A stretch of 64,000 bases of DNA from Chrysomallon squamiferum (lineage: Eukaryota > Mollusca > Gastropoda > Neomphalida > Peltospiridae): NCBI GenBank assembly GCA_012295275.1, contig CM022671.1, positions 29,443,750 to 29,507,749 of the forward strand. The letters run 5' to 3'. Shown here one piece after another: positions 33,965-46,039 of this stretch. Position 1 is the first letter of the stretch; each line of letters opens with the position of its first letter. The translations under genes were made by a program, and so were the position numbers. A model generated the notes under the pieces. The model worked only from the letters and a program-made list of their open reading frames with translations. It had not been told where the DNA came from and ran no database searches.

Positions 33965-36900
33965 GAACCCACAGATATTCAAGTAGTTTATTATGAGGAT
34001 TTTTTTTTTTCTTCATATATTAAATTTTATTATTCTAGATTATAATTATTTCTGTCAGTTACACTTAAAAAATATAATCATAATTGGTCATCATTTTTTT
34101 TCTTCTGTTCTTATGAAGTAAGTTTCCTTTAGAATGAATGGGGAAGAACAACATTCTGATTCTCAGTCACAGCTATATATATATATATATATATACCTTG
34201 ATTGTCCTTTCCTTCCAGTATTTTCTACATTACCGGGAAATTTTGTAAAGTGTTGTGTTTCTTTCTCTGCTATTGTCAAAAAAATAAAAATATTTAAAAA
34301 AAAAATAAAAACAATAATAATAAATAAATAAATAAATAATAAAAATTTAAAAGTAAGTTAAGAATTAAATAAATTTAATTATTTTTTAAAGCTGTTTTCT
34401 ATATTAATAAATGTTCTACCTACTGCATTACATTAAAAAGGATTTTTCTCACTATTCCAAGAGCAAACTCTCTAAAGTGACTGATCCCGAAATGTAATAT
34501 GACACAAATATTTTATGATCTACTTCTTCTGAAAGATAATCCTAACTTAATAAAATATTTAAAAATCGAAATTCTAAATAGTATTTACCATATATTGATA
34601 TGTAATGAAACAACAATACATTTCTTACCAGTTTTATTGGGCCAGTTATCACATTTATAATTTTCTCTCAATTCATTTATTTTCTTTTGGTTTTGTTCTT
34701 CAATCTGTTTTTCTGAAACAAATGTGGACTTATAAACATGCATGCACACATGAACACACATAAGCACACAAACACACTCAAACACTAAACAAACCCTTAG
34801 AAAAAAAATATTTAAACAAAATTTAAAAAAAAACAAATTACCCCACAAAAACCATAAAATGTCTGGACAAACACCAAACAATAACAAAATCCATAATAAA
34901 TTTATCACATGTTCAGTGATCTGAATTACAAGCACTTCTTAGCTTTTCTTCATCACCTACACACATATTTCTAATCAAATGATTATGTGTCTATTTTTCC
35001 TCTTTCAAAATATGTACCCAAAACTGACTCATTTATTTCCAAATAACATGATAGGAAATTTATTTTTCTTAACACTGGATAAAAATTAATGTGTATATGA
35101 ACAAAATAAAAGAATATGAATAATTAATTTTAAACACAGTTTTAGCAGACAGGTTTACCTAGGTCTCTAAGATATTGTTGTTGTTTTTTCCTTTTTTCAT
35201 TTGCTACTGAATATTCATTATCATATTGCTGAAAAACAAATCAGTCACAAAAGGCAATAAAAAAAAATCTAAAAATAAATAAACAAATAAATAAATTATC
35301 TATTTCAGATTGAGAAAAAAATTAAATAAATTTAAATTAAATTAAAATGTTAAATTTTTTATTAACATCAAACAATTTTCATTAGTTTTATAAATATTTA
35401 ATTATAAATCTTATTTGGTGAAATTTTATTAATGTCAAAATGTTTTTTCATATTTATGAATAAAGTGCAAATGATTCTGTTACCCCAAATGGCAAAATGG
35501 TTCCTTTGTTCAGTGAATTAAATTTCTCTGTTCTGAAAAAAAAATGACTAGAAGAATGTTTATGACACTAGATTTTTCTGTATATGAGAAACAACTGATG
35601 TTACTTTTTTCAGTAACAAGCAAATTATCTCTTTTTATTTTCATGCATCTTTTAATACACAGGAAAGCAGATATTATTGCCTTCTGTGAAACAGTCATGG
35701 GTCACTGGCAGAAACATGGAACAGCCCAGTGGATATTTTGATGGGAACTGATCAGAAAGCAAAAGCCATTTAAAAAAAAAAGAAAAAAAGGACTAAGGCA
35801 TTTAACCAAAATTTGAATGTTGTAAATACATATGTGATTTCGAATAAGATAAAAAATCTTGTTTAAAATACACCAATACTTCACATTTATTAAACTGTAA
35901 TACAAAAGGTAGGAGGAATGGCAGTGCTGATGATAACATTGCAAAACTGTTGTCACCATTGTTTGGCAAAAAAAATATGGGTAATTTTCCTTTTTCACAA
36001 AGTGACAAAGAAAAGAAGCAAAACATGGTGATTCTTCTGAATCCAGTTATAAAACGGAGACAATTTTCACAAAATGCTGAATCAATAATTAGAAACAGAT
36101 CCAAAATGTCTAAGGATAAAACTATTTAGTCTATTTAGAGTTCTTATTCATTTCTGGTTTCTAAAATATTAGTGTAACTTAGGTCAAAACAACACTAACT
36201 ATGATAGTCATAAATATACCGTAGATCTTCTTTCTTTGTCTGCCATGGACTTTTTTTTTCATCAGTTCTGTTAGTTTTTAATTTACCTTGAATCACAGTC
36301 CTACTCTGTGGATCTAAAAGAATATTTTTTTAACCGATTCATTTACTTTTGATTAAAAAAAAAAAAAAAAAATTCACAAGCAATTTGAAAAGTTAATAAA
36401 AAATAAAATTTAGTAATAAGTACTTTTGTAATTTATATAAAACAAAATTCTCTGCAGATAGAAAAAATAAAAATTCACAAGCAATTTGAAAGCTAAAATT
36501 AATATAATAAATGATTAACTTAGTTATCTGAAAATTGGATAATACAAAAACAATTTACATAAACTAAAAAACTCTCCACACCACAGAGCAAATTAAAAAT
36601 TAATAGTTAAAAAAAATAAAAATAAAAATAAAAAGTAAAAATCTAAACTCTTACATACATGTTTAAATACAATGCTTGCAAAACTAAATAGTAGAAACCA
36701 CTGTAATGGAACTAAGACTTATTAAAATATACATCTTATGATTGTGTTTTGAAATGGTAAAATGTTTATCATATTCTTGATCTGAGCCCTTCTGCAATGT
36801 GGACAGAATTCTAAGCTGTCAGTATAATTAGTACATTTCTTACACATTAACATTAATAAATTGATTAGCCCAGTTATCACCTGTATTATGTTCCCAAAGT

Positions 36901-39900
36901 TCCTTAATTTTCTTTTGATTCTGCAGTTGAATTTGCCTTTCTACAATAAATACACTTCACATTAAAAAGATGTAAGAAATTACATAATTAACAATTTATA
37001 CTAGAAATACTATATGACCAGATAAATTAAAAAAAAGAAAAGAAAAAAAAAGGTAATTATATCTCACCTTCTTCTGTTCTTCATTTTTTTAATAAATATT
37101 TGTTTTTGGCTGAATTCTAACTTGCTGGATCTTCACCATCTAAAACTTGAACTGAAATATTTATCATACAGTTTTGAAAACTCCTGATTTTTTGTTCAAC
37201 AGATTCCCATCTAGTAAAGGATTCTGTTACAGAAAAACCATTGCTGCTCTTACTGAGATAACTGCATGAATGATAAGAATGTTACCATGACTTTTGCTTA
37301 TGTCATATGACCAAAAAAATGCACTGAATAATTTGTAATGTTATCAGTATGATTATTCTCAGATGAAGCCATCTGATAAAATGGAGATTTTACCTTAAAA
37401 GCAGTGTCAAGCAAAATAGCTGAAAACCTGCTTTTTGGGAACATACCAGAAGAAAAACATCAATAAGTAATGTCCATTAAAACCACAGAGAAATTTAACT
37501 GTTAAAAGGAACAACAAATACTTTAACGAGTCCAAGAATGACGAAACAAATGCAGAAGGTTAATAATACTGGAATGATGAAACAAACAGTTTCTGTGCTC
37601 CTGCATAATACTTGAACATTTTCATTCACATTGATATTAACAGACAGTGTTAGAAAACATTTGATGTAGAAATAGTGTTATTCATGTCACAAAGACAAAC
37701 AATGGAGCAATGGAAAGAAAACTTCCTTTCAAGGATGGACAAGACATCATCTCAAAGAGAGAAAAACACATAAAAGTAATGAGAAGGATTTTGAACAATT
37801 ACAAAGCAATCTTCATCAGAATAAAACAAAGTTTGTTTTCTTCATTTACAGCCATGAAATGTTTTCAAAAACAGAATCAAACTTCTGGTAACAAGGTGAA
37901 AAGAAAGAAAGTTATAACCAGACTGCCATGTCATATAATTCATTAACAAAATAGTATTATATGAGATGATTTTTTAAGAATTATTTTGTTAATTTACTGA
38001 ATTATATATTAACATAAAGAAATAAAAAGAATAACAATACAAACAAGATAAAACAAAATTTGGAGCACCAGCCATAAACCTTTTTGCAGACGGAAAATGC
38101 ACTGTCATTGAAGATCAGGAAAAATATTATAAAAATTAAAATAAATTAAAAAATTAAAATGATTTCAGAAAAAATAAAAATAAAAAAAAGGGAAAATATA
38201 ATCACAATTTCAATACTGTGTGACAGCTGTGGTAAAAAATATACTCTTCAAAAGTGTCTACCAGTCACAAACACAGGGATAAAAAAAATATTATTTAATA
38301 TGAATCACTACATTTAACTGTCTACCTAAATCTTTAAGGTACTGTTTTTTCTCTTCTTCACTCATTTTTGAGTATTTCGAATCAAGTGCAATTCCAGTCT
38401 GAAAATAAAAAAAAATAAAAATACATTTAAATTCGTAATTAAAAATAAAATCTAATATATATTAAATATTTCAACATTATTTTTTTCATAAAACTACAAT
38501 TAAAAAAATAAATAATAATAAAAAAAAAAAAAATAATAACAGTAATAAAAAAGAAATCATTAAAAAATGCTGCTTTTCAGAACTAAACACAAACAAGTTT
38601 CAAACCGATTTTTGTTTACTATAAAACATTTAGAACTAAACAGAGATAAAAGTTTTGACATCATTCAGCATTTAAATCATCTACTGAAGATTTTTATATC
38701 TTGCTCAAAACCAAGCCAGTATATATTACTGTTTTTACGATAAGTGTAATGGTGTTTAAATTTATTATATAAAAATGATCATACTCCTCCAACAGGTAGA
38801 ATTTTTTCAGAATCTGCTGGGAATACTGCCATCCTGGGTGAACTGTTCATTGGAAGTCTGAAAGACAAAAAAAGTTAATTAAAATTAAAATTAAAAAATA
38901 TATAAAATAATATAAAAAATAAAAATTGTTTATTCTAAGCATATATAAAAAAAAATAAGAACAGAAACATAATACTTTCAATAAAGTATCTTATGTTAGA
39001 TTTCCTTTTTTATTTTATTCTGTAACAGCTATAAAGAAATTTATACCTAGATGATAAAATTAATGAAAATTGCTTAGAAAATGTATACTAAATAAAAGTA
39101 ATTGTGTTCAGTCACACTGCACAGTAAAACTATTAATAATGAACTTCACAGTACTAACATGAACTGTCCAAAATAAACTTAATTTGGACCTAGGTGTCCA
39201 GAAGAGCTGGTGCAACAAATAAATTTTCATTTAAATCTTTCTGACTTAAAGAAAGAAGAAATATTATATATAAGGTGCACAAAAAATATTTTTAATGGTT
39301 TTGCCTAGGATGATTTTTAATATCAATATAAACATAGGTTTTGGGGTTTTTTTTTTTCTAAAATAATATCCAAGGTGAAAACAAAACTTTATAAACAAGT
39401 ACCTATGTTCTTCTTTGTTAGTTTCTGGTGGTGGAGCTTCTCGCTGTCTCTCTCGACTTAACAATTTCTTTCTCCGCTGTTCTTCTCTCTGCTTCTCTGT
39501 ATAAATGAAAAAAATATGAAAGTATAACCCATGCAAACCATCTTTTGAAAACATTTTCACAAAAATAACACATTTTTTTTGGTATATGTGTTTTAAATGT
39601 TTATCTAAAACATTTTCAACAAAATAGCTCAGTAACAATTACAAAAATAATTTTTTTTGTCAACATTTAATTACTTTAAAATACTACGAAACTGATAAAA
39701 TTAAAACAATTCCTATGTTTTTTTCTAACAACTTTACTGATGACTTACAGAGAATACAACTAAAAGCTGAAGTAAGGGTGCTGCTCTGAAATAATCATTT
39801 CATTTAAAGCAATGACTTATTTCATAGAACAATTTGGGTTAGAAGCATAAAGTTTTTTTTTATTTAACAGTATGCTTATATTTGTAGCATTCACTGTTAT

Positions 39901-42900
39901 AGATCTTAGACAATAAGGTAAGACTATATCATAACTAAGTCCAATGAATTACCTAACTCTTCCAGCCATCGCTTCTTTTCTTGTTCCTTTGATGTGTTGT
40001 ACCTATTTTCATCAGGAGCAACATGCTGGTAAAACAAAATAAAACTGAGATCAAAACAAAACATAGACATTTTTAATTTCCATTTATAAATGTTTATACT
40101 GTCTTTGCTTTAAGATTTTTTAATAACTAAACAATTGAAGATTTTGTTTGAAACATTTCATTTAAAGCACTGTTACATGAATTTACTTCATTTTTGTTTA
40201 TTTTCTGTGTAATACATATAAAGTTTCTGTTCAAATGTTTTGTATTCTGATTCAACCTCAGCTATTCAATCTGTTCTACATTTTTTAACTTCAGCTATCC
40301 AATTCTGGATATGCAAGCTGATCTGATGACATCAGATTAAATACTCACACCAATGACTAAAGAACTTCTCATGGCAGCTGGTGGTACTTTATCTAGCAGG
40401 CTGTCTATGTGCATGTTTGAGTCTGCAGCTTTGTCTGACATAAATCCCATTCCTGAGACATTCTCACGTGGAGGCTGATGACTTACTTCTGGTTTCGACA
40501 CATTCTGTATAACTGCATTTCGAATTTCTTCCTGCAATTATACAAAATTATAAATTTTATTTTCAGTGTAGTAATTACTTAGTGTCTGCAATTACATGTT
40601 ATGAATTTACTTCAGTAAAAAAAAACTATATCTATTTTGTCCTCAAAACAGCAATTACTGCGTTTTCCGTTCCAACCAATTCCTCAAGATCGGTTTATCA
40701 AAAATTACAACATTTAGTTCCTTGCATGTGGGAAAAATCCCACACCAATATCTGAATTATAATAGTTGGATTTCACAGTCTTGTTATTACCTTGTTACGT
40801 AAGTCTGCAATAACTTGACCAGTTTCACCACGTATTGGGGCACCAGCTCCAGGCCGACCCCATGGATTGTAAGTCTGAGAAACCTCACCTAGACCAAAAA
40901 AATAATAATTTAAAATTAAAAATTAAAAATGGACCACTACAAATCATAATAATAATTCAATAATTTTCTACTTGATATAATAAAATCATCTAAAACAATG
41001 TACTAATAGTTTGTAATTTGTATCTCAAAGGGTAAAGTAAATACTTTTTGGTTTACTGGAAATTCTATATACATAAACATGCATGTATGCATGCACACAC
41101 ACACACACACAGACACACATACATTTACATATACACATTTTAAAATCACACGCGTATGCACAGGCACTAAGACACACATACAGATATACGTGTGTATGTA
41201 AAAAAAATACCTTTCTTTTAATCAGAATGTATAATCCAGCAGAAATTCCTTCTTTCAGATTTCATTATATGCTACATAAAAACCGTACCACTGAGGCAAA
41301 AACTGGTAATATTAAAATTTCATTGAGAAACAAGGACTTCAAAGTACCTCTTTCTTGAGCCCACTGGAGTCGTTTCTTCTCAAGAAGTGTGAGATGAGCC
41401 CAGGGAATGGGAGGAGGTAGACGTACGTCTGACTCTGGCTTGCTAGTGTTATCACTGGTAGCTGTGTTAGAGTTTACACTTCCTTTCTTTTCTGTTTCTG
41501 AATCACTAAAATAACATACAACAAGATATTTAATATAATTAGTGTCCCGTTTCGTTTCATTTTTGTCTCTGCTTAGCAAAACAATTACTTGAACAGAAAA
41601 ATGAAGTGAAATTCAAAACATTTTAAAGTGCATTTTTAAATTTTGTTATTAATTATTAATATGTTATTTTTTTTTTTTTTTTTTTTTTTTTTTCTCCTTT
41701 GTTGTATGTTTTAATATTCACATTTTTTGGAAGATGGCAAAATAGGTAACTTAATAATTGAATGATATTACTGTAAAGATTTCTTCTGGGTAGCTGACAT
41801 GGGTAGGTAAATAAATAATCAAACAATTGAACACACAACATTTGTTCTAATTATTTCTAATATCTAAATAATTAAACAAAAACATATATATATTTACACA
41901 CACATACAAACACATATTTTGTAGAGTTGATAATCAAACAAATAATATTACCCTGTTGTTTTTGCATCAGTATTCTCAGAAACCTCCACCTTTGTATCTT
42001 CACTGTCATTTGACTTCAGTTCTTTAGATTGAAATTCTTCAGGTTTTTCAATCTTGACTTCATGTAATTCATTGTCTGAAAAAATAAAAGACGGTAACAC
42101 CATTACAACTGAAGGGATGTAAAACCAGTGGTAAAAAAAAAAATGGTAGTAAAAATGAAAATGTACAAAAATAAAAATTTAATATACACATTAATTATAT
42201 TTAATACAAATGTAAATGTAATATTATATAAAACTTCATTAAAACAAAAATAGTAATAACATGAAAGAAAAAAATATTAATAATAAAAGTTACTCCTTTA
42301 ACTTGAAATAGTAAGGTAGCAAATTTTAAAAATATCTTATTATCTTTTATATAAACATTCTGCACAGAAAATTATTAAAAATATACTGACAATTTAAATG
42401 ATATGTAAATTAATATACCTATGCTAATTCGAAGTGAGCTATCTTTTCCTGAAGCAAGTTTGCCCACCGATTCTAATATGGCATTTAGCTGATCCTGAGT
42501 GAGAGTGACAGTGGATTTTCCTGAGGGGTCATTCTTTGAGTCATTTTTTTGGTTGTCTTTATATTTCTCCTTGTTTTTCTTGATGAAATCAGTTCGTCTC
42601 ACTTTTTTCTCTTCTTTTTTCTGAATATTTTGTATTTCGTTCTTTTTATTATTGTGGTAATTTTCATTATCAGTTTTTCTTACTGGATGTTGAAGATCTT
42701 TATTTTTATAACCAAACTATAAATCAAAAATTAACATCAATCGATTAAACTTTCACAATTCAAATATAAAATTATTAAGGACACATGTTATTAAACATTT
42801 ATTTTCATTTTTATACAGATTCAGAAAATTATTTATGGACAAACATTACACTTTTTTTTAGAAACAACTAGAGTAAATATGAATAAAAACTGAATTTACT

Positions 42901-44806
42901 TACTTTTCTTGGCTTCTTTTGCTGTTTGTCTGAGAAAAAAAGAAAAAGAATAAGACATATATTTATAATATAAACATGTAAACTGACATCAAAACATTTT
43001 TACAAAACGACAAAAGAATATATATATATTACTTCAAAAACTGAAAAAGAAAAAACAAATAGTTTATTTATCCATTCGCGCAACAGACATCCAGAATAGC
43101 TTGTTACCTTCATCAGACATGTCTAGTACATTATACATTACACACATTTTCTTTGAAGTAGAATGAATCTATACAAGATCAAATATTGATAGGCGTGCTA
43201 TCGTATCCATTAAACTGTGTTGTCTTCCTGATCTTACTTTTGATACTCCTGAGACACTGTTCTACACTGTTTAACTGCATGCTCCACTGATCAAGCATAA
43301 CCAACAATATTCTGTCTAGGACCTTATTACATACAAAGGGCAATATCTACTGGCAGACTGTGTGATACAGATATCATTTGAGGAATAAGAGACAAACTAA
43401 GCAGTTTTTGATTTTTTAATAATAATATTTAAGCTTGAAAATATGATTCATGAAAAAATATGTTTGCATCTGTACATTTTTCATTTAAAAAAAAAAAGAT
43501 ATTTTACTGACAGATATTGAAAATAAAAAGTACTGATTTACCTTAAAGTGCACAAAGAAACATACATAATATACAAATGTATACATATATACTCACAACC
43601 ACCCACCCAAACACACAGCAATGTGTATGTATGTATGTATATATATATATGTGTGTGTATATATATATATATATATACACACATATATATATACATACAT
43701 ACATACACACACACACACACTTTTACACACATACAAACTTACTACATGCATACAAACACAAAAAAACACATATATACATACATACATATACATACATATA
43801 CAAATATATACATATAACGATATAGATACATACAACAAAAATACATATATACATACACACACACACTAACATTAATATATGTATATCTTTTTTTTAAATT
43901 ATACCTTGTTGCCAAAGGATTGCCGGTTTTCCATTATCTGATGCTACATTGAACTTTAAAGAAGACCTGTAAAAATAAAAATAAAAAGATACCAAAAAAG
44001 TTATCTTATAATATATTACATTTCTAATATTATATATGATGCCTGCCATTATATTAAATATATGAACTAACTGCATAATGAAGTACAAGAACCATACAGT
44101 AATATACAATTTTATGTTGGCTTTTACTTCAAAATAGTGCAAAAATATTTACAGCATTTTTTAAATTGTATTTTAAATACCTGTTATAAAATGAGAAATA
44201 TCATTTTAACAATAATTAACTTCAAATGTTACAAAATAAAACAAATATAAAATTAATTTTCAAACATATAGTGATATACAACTGAAACTGTTTATCACTA
44301 ACTGGAACTGATTATGTTAACTTCTGCTTCAGATGGTTTATCTGCACTTATATATATATATATATACATAAAAAATGGTTCTCTTCAAAGAAACAGGTAC
44401 AACATAAGAATCATGCTGTAGACATTGAGTGAGTAATGATCATTATGATGTGAATGCAGGCTTCTAATAAGTTATAATCACACTAATTTAAACTTTGCTT
44501 GTTTATTAATACATCATTATTATTATATTAAATTTTATTTTTATAAAATTGCCAACATAGATCAGATCTCATATTTATTGATTTAAAGAAAGGCGCCTAA
44601 TCATGTTGTTGCTCGCACTTGCACTGGCTATCACTCACCAAGTCACTGTTGACTGTATTAAGTGTATAACGGCAAAACCGAGTCTGAGTATCTTAAGTAC
44701 GAATAATCATAAAAACTGACAAATATATCGACAGGTCATTTGTTCATCAACACAACTTTACAGTAAATGTTTTAAAATTTTAAAAATATAAATACCCCAA
44801 ACTCAT
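25304..44806 (-). CDS. CCDC66: CCDC66, long copy: centrosomal/ciliary microtubule-binding coiled-coil protein
   Basis: CCDC66 binds microtubules and works at centriolar satellites, centrosomes and cilia. Exons, 5' to 3': 44806..44796, 43966..43905, 42929..42904, 42716..42419, 42075..41952, 41505..41348, 40888..40791, 40531..40349, 40025..39953, 39496..39403, 38857..38785, 38398..38326, 36940..36844 (or 36940..36881 plus 36313..36220), 35532..35484, 35228..35159, 34712..34629, 34266..34197, 33581..33539, 33145..33073, 31266..30941, 30454..30293, 29851..29707, 29386..29162, 28525..27896, 27536..27178, 26544..26458 and 25372..25304. All are GT-AG and phase-consistent, giving 1,253 or 1,272 aa (human about 948). 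Family marks: the N-terminal LKFNVASDNGKPAILW block, VTLTQDQLNAILESVG, LDPITQRELEEKKKRQREYQ, the Glu/Lys/Arg coiled coil, GGHDVSRLKAQLQS, FGTQTQS, EKQEELEERRAQRKQKLLAL and FTRTSDILDP. The C-terminus ends DFDSGI. The excess length comes from repeated coiled-coil exons. The middle exons (36.9-33.0 kb) are the least certain. Confidence 0.85.
25745..26431. repeat. Minisatellite: five 57-bp units with older 105-128-bp relatives
   Basis: From 26,116 to 26,431 a 57-bp unit recurs, almost perfect and exactly in step: the word CAGTGTGTTTAAAG starts at 26130, 26187, 26244, 26301, 26358 and 26415. Upstream, looser copies of 'AAATATC.AGGGTGAAAGATATC' start near 25,745, 25,850, 25,974 and 26,102, followed by GTGTG and GGAAAATG-like words. 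The array lies in the last CCDC66 intron. Because 57 is a multiple of 3 it leaves a 108-codon ORF open on the plus strand, which I do not regard as a gene. Confidence 0.9.
28713..28900 (+). mobile_element. tRNA-derived SINE remnant
   Basis: Within a CCDC66 intron, the stretch at 28728-28752 (GTGTGCAGCTCAGTGATTAG then AGCA) looks like the 5' part of a tRNA with an RNA polymerase III A box. A weak B-box-like match (AGATCATAGAATCAATC) follows at about 28,769-28,785. The body beyond it is less A/T-rich than its surroundings. The ends are estimates, and no target-site duplication was found. Confidence 0.45.
33073..40025 (-). other. CCDC66: Tandemly amplified coiled-coil exon sets in CCDC66
   Basis: Exons of recurring type and phase follow each other. 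Type B (phase 0 to 1, 70-73 bp, ending in a KKxYLKDL-like helix): 40025..39953 (QEKKRWLEEL), 38398..38326 (EEKKQYLKDL), 35228..35159 (KKQQQYLRDL), 33145..33073 (EAKKQYVKDL). Type A (entering in phase 1): 39496..39403 (EKQREEQRRKKLL), 36940..36844 (ERQIQLQNQKKIKEL), 34712..34629 (EKQIEEQNQKKINEL) and the start of 31266..30941 (EMQIELHNQKKLIEL). Type D (phase 2 to 0): 38857..38785 (EKILPVGG), 35532..35484 (KGTILPFG) and 33581..33539 (TDSFLP). Extra spacer exons (36313..36220, 34266..34197) occur between A and D. The human protein, as I recall it, has a single B-A pair. The sets therefore look like successive duplications. Confidence 0.75.
43621..43866. repeat. CATA/TATG and TA microsatellite
   Basis: A compound simple repeat of TATG, TA, CATA and CA units lies in CCDC66 intron 2. 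It causes several overlapping long ORFs on both strands, which are not genes. Confidence 0.95.
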
Positions 44807-44872
44807 GCTGTCAAAAGGATCATTTGATAAGATAAAATGTATCCCAAAAACGGAAATATACTGATGTTGTTT

Positions 44873-44884
44873 GTCGCCAACAAC
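44873..44884 (-). promoter_or_regulatory. X-box-like (RFX) motif
   Basis: GTCGCCAACAAC fits the imperfect inverted repeat GTNRCC(N0-3)RGYAAC, with no spacer and one mismatch. RFX factors bind such sites upstream of ciliary genes, which fits CCDC66. It lies 67 bp upstream of the long-copy ATG and 7 bp from the NRF1 site. Confidence 0.4.
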
Positions 44885-44891
44885 TATTTAG

Positions 44892-44901
44892 GCGCATGCG
44901 C
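44892..44901. promoter_or_regulatory. NRF1 palindrome
   Basis: GCGCATGCGC is the full NRF1 consensus, striking in sequence this A/T-rich. NRF1 sites are common in housekeeping and bidirectional promoters. It lies 86 bp upstream of the long-copy ATG. Confidence 0.65.
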
Positions 44902-45532
44902 ATTTCACTTATTTTATTTTATTTATCTGCTTCAGGCATAGCTGAAAAATATACTTCGAGTATATCGATTATATAAATAATAATAAAAGGAGTAATAATA
45001 AAATGTGAAATAAGAAATATAAATAAATATTTATTTATTTATTTATTTTTTATTTATTTTTTATATATATCTAAGGAAATGATTGATATCACAGTTCAAA
45101 CTTTAAAGTAAAAAAAAAAATATTTTAAATCAAACTGAAATTCAAATTGACATGGCTACCTCAAGTATTTAATGAAAACTGAACATTTATGAATTTTTAT
45201 TTACCACGTTGATAAGTTATTTATTTAATTTAAAAAAAAAAATCTTCGAAACAACTATTTTTATTATAAACTGTATTAGTGTATCAAATTTATATTGTCA
45301 GTGATTTAGTTTTTAAATTTTTAAGCCATTGACAGTTGTTTTTTGTTGTAATTATAATGATTATTATTACTTAAAACAAAGACAATATGAACTACTGTTA
45401 TGCCACTGCTGCTCACTAATAGTAAAACAAAACAAAACAAAACTAACTTCATTTGTCTGTTCTAAAATAACGTAACTCTAACTTAATCTTTGGCCGGTGT
45501 CTGTAGAAAAGAGTAGTTTCCCTTCGTCGCTC

Positions 45533-45540
45533 TGCGCATG
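45533..45540 (+). promoter_or_regulatory. NRF1 half-site
   Basis: TGCGCATG is an NRF1 half-site about 105 bp upstream of the short-copy ATG. It mirrors the full site on the other side of the promoter. Confidence 0.45.
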
Positions 45541-45644
45541 TTTGGACAAAACAAAAATAGTTGTGCATGTTGACAACGGAAAGCGAGAAGTAAAAATTGA
45601 AGATATAATTAACAGATTACAAACGATTATTTACATCAACAGTC

Positions 45645-46008
45645 ATGAATTTTGAGTAAGTATTATCAATAATATTTGAGACAGTTTTTTTTTTTTTTAA
45701 AGTTTCTTTCTTGAAATGATAATAATTAATTTATATAGTTTTCGATCATACTTATGATACTTACCATACTATTAGTATAAGTATTACTTTGAATTGAATC
45801 GTATGATCTTATGTAGTTACACAGTGTATAATACACTATAGTGGCTACATAGAAGGCTACATAGTACATTATCTTGTTGTTATAGTTATAACTTACAGGT
45901 AAGAAAAAAAAAGATGTAAACCGGCTGAGTTATTCTACTAGATTTGTACTGGTTTTAGTAGCCGTGTCTACGTCTTCATAACAAATAAAAAAATATAAAT
46001 TACAACAC

Positions 46009-46039
<31 letters not shown>

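Larger units (their letters stand above)
44807..45644. promoter_or_regulatory. Bidirectional promoter of the two CCDC66 genes
   Basis: Only 838 bp separate the two divergent ATG codons. Each flank has a less A/T-rich patch (about 44,870-44,905 and 45,490-45,590), with A/T-rich sequence and (TTTA)n between. The patches carry the regulatory motifs listed separately. Both genes begin with an 11-bp coding exon followed by an intron, so control elements in the first introns are also possible. Confidence 0.7.

Noticed and set aside
35544-35741. 65-codon plus-strand ORF ending WQKHGTAQWIF
   Set aside because: It has no recognisable domain and overlaps no splice-consistent gene. It sits in a CCDC66 intron.
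37710-37946. 78-codon Lys-rich plus-strand ORF
   Set aside because: It is intronic, has no family features and has a composition expected of A-rich sequence.
32645-38125. Short similar words (ACTGTCATTG then GATCAGG) in two CCDC66 introns
   Set aside because: They could be traces of the exon-set duplication, but the match is too short and broken to claim without an alignment.
43538-43869. Overlapping Tyr/Ile/His/Thr-rich ORFs on both strands
   Set aside because: They are translations of a TATG/CATA/CA microsatellite.
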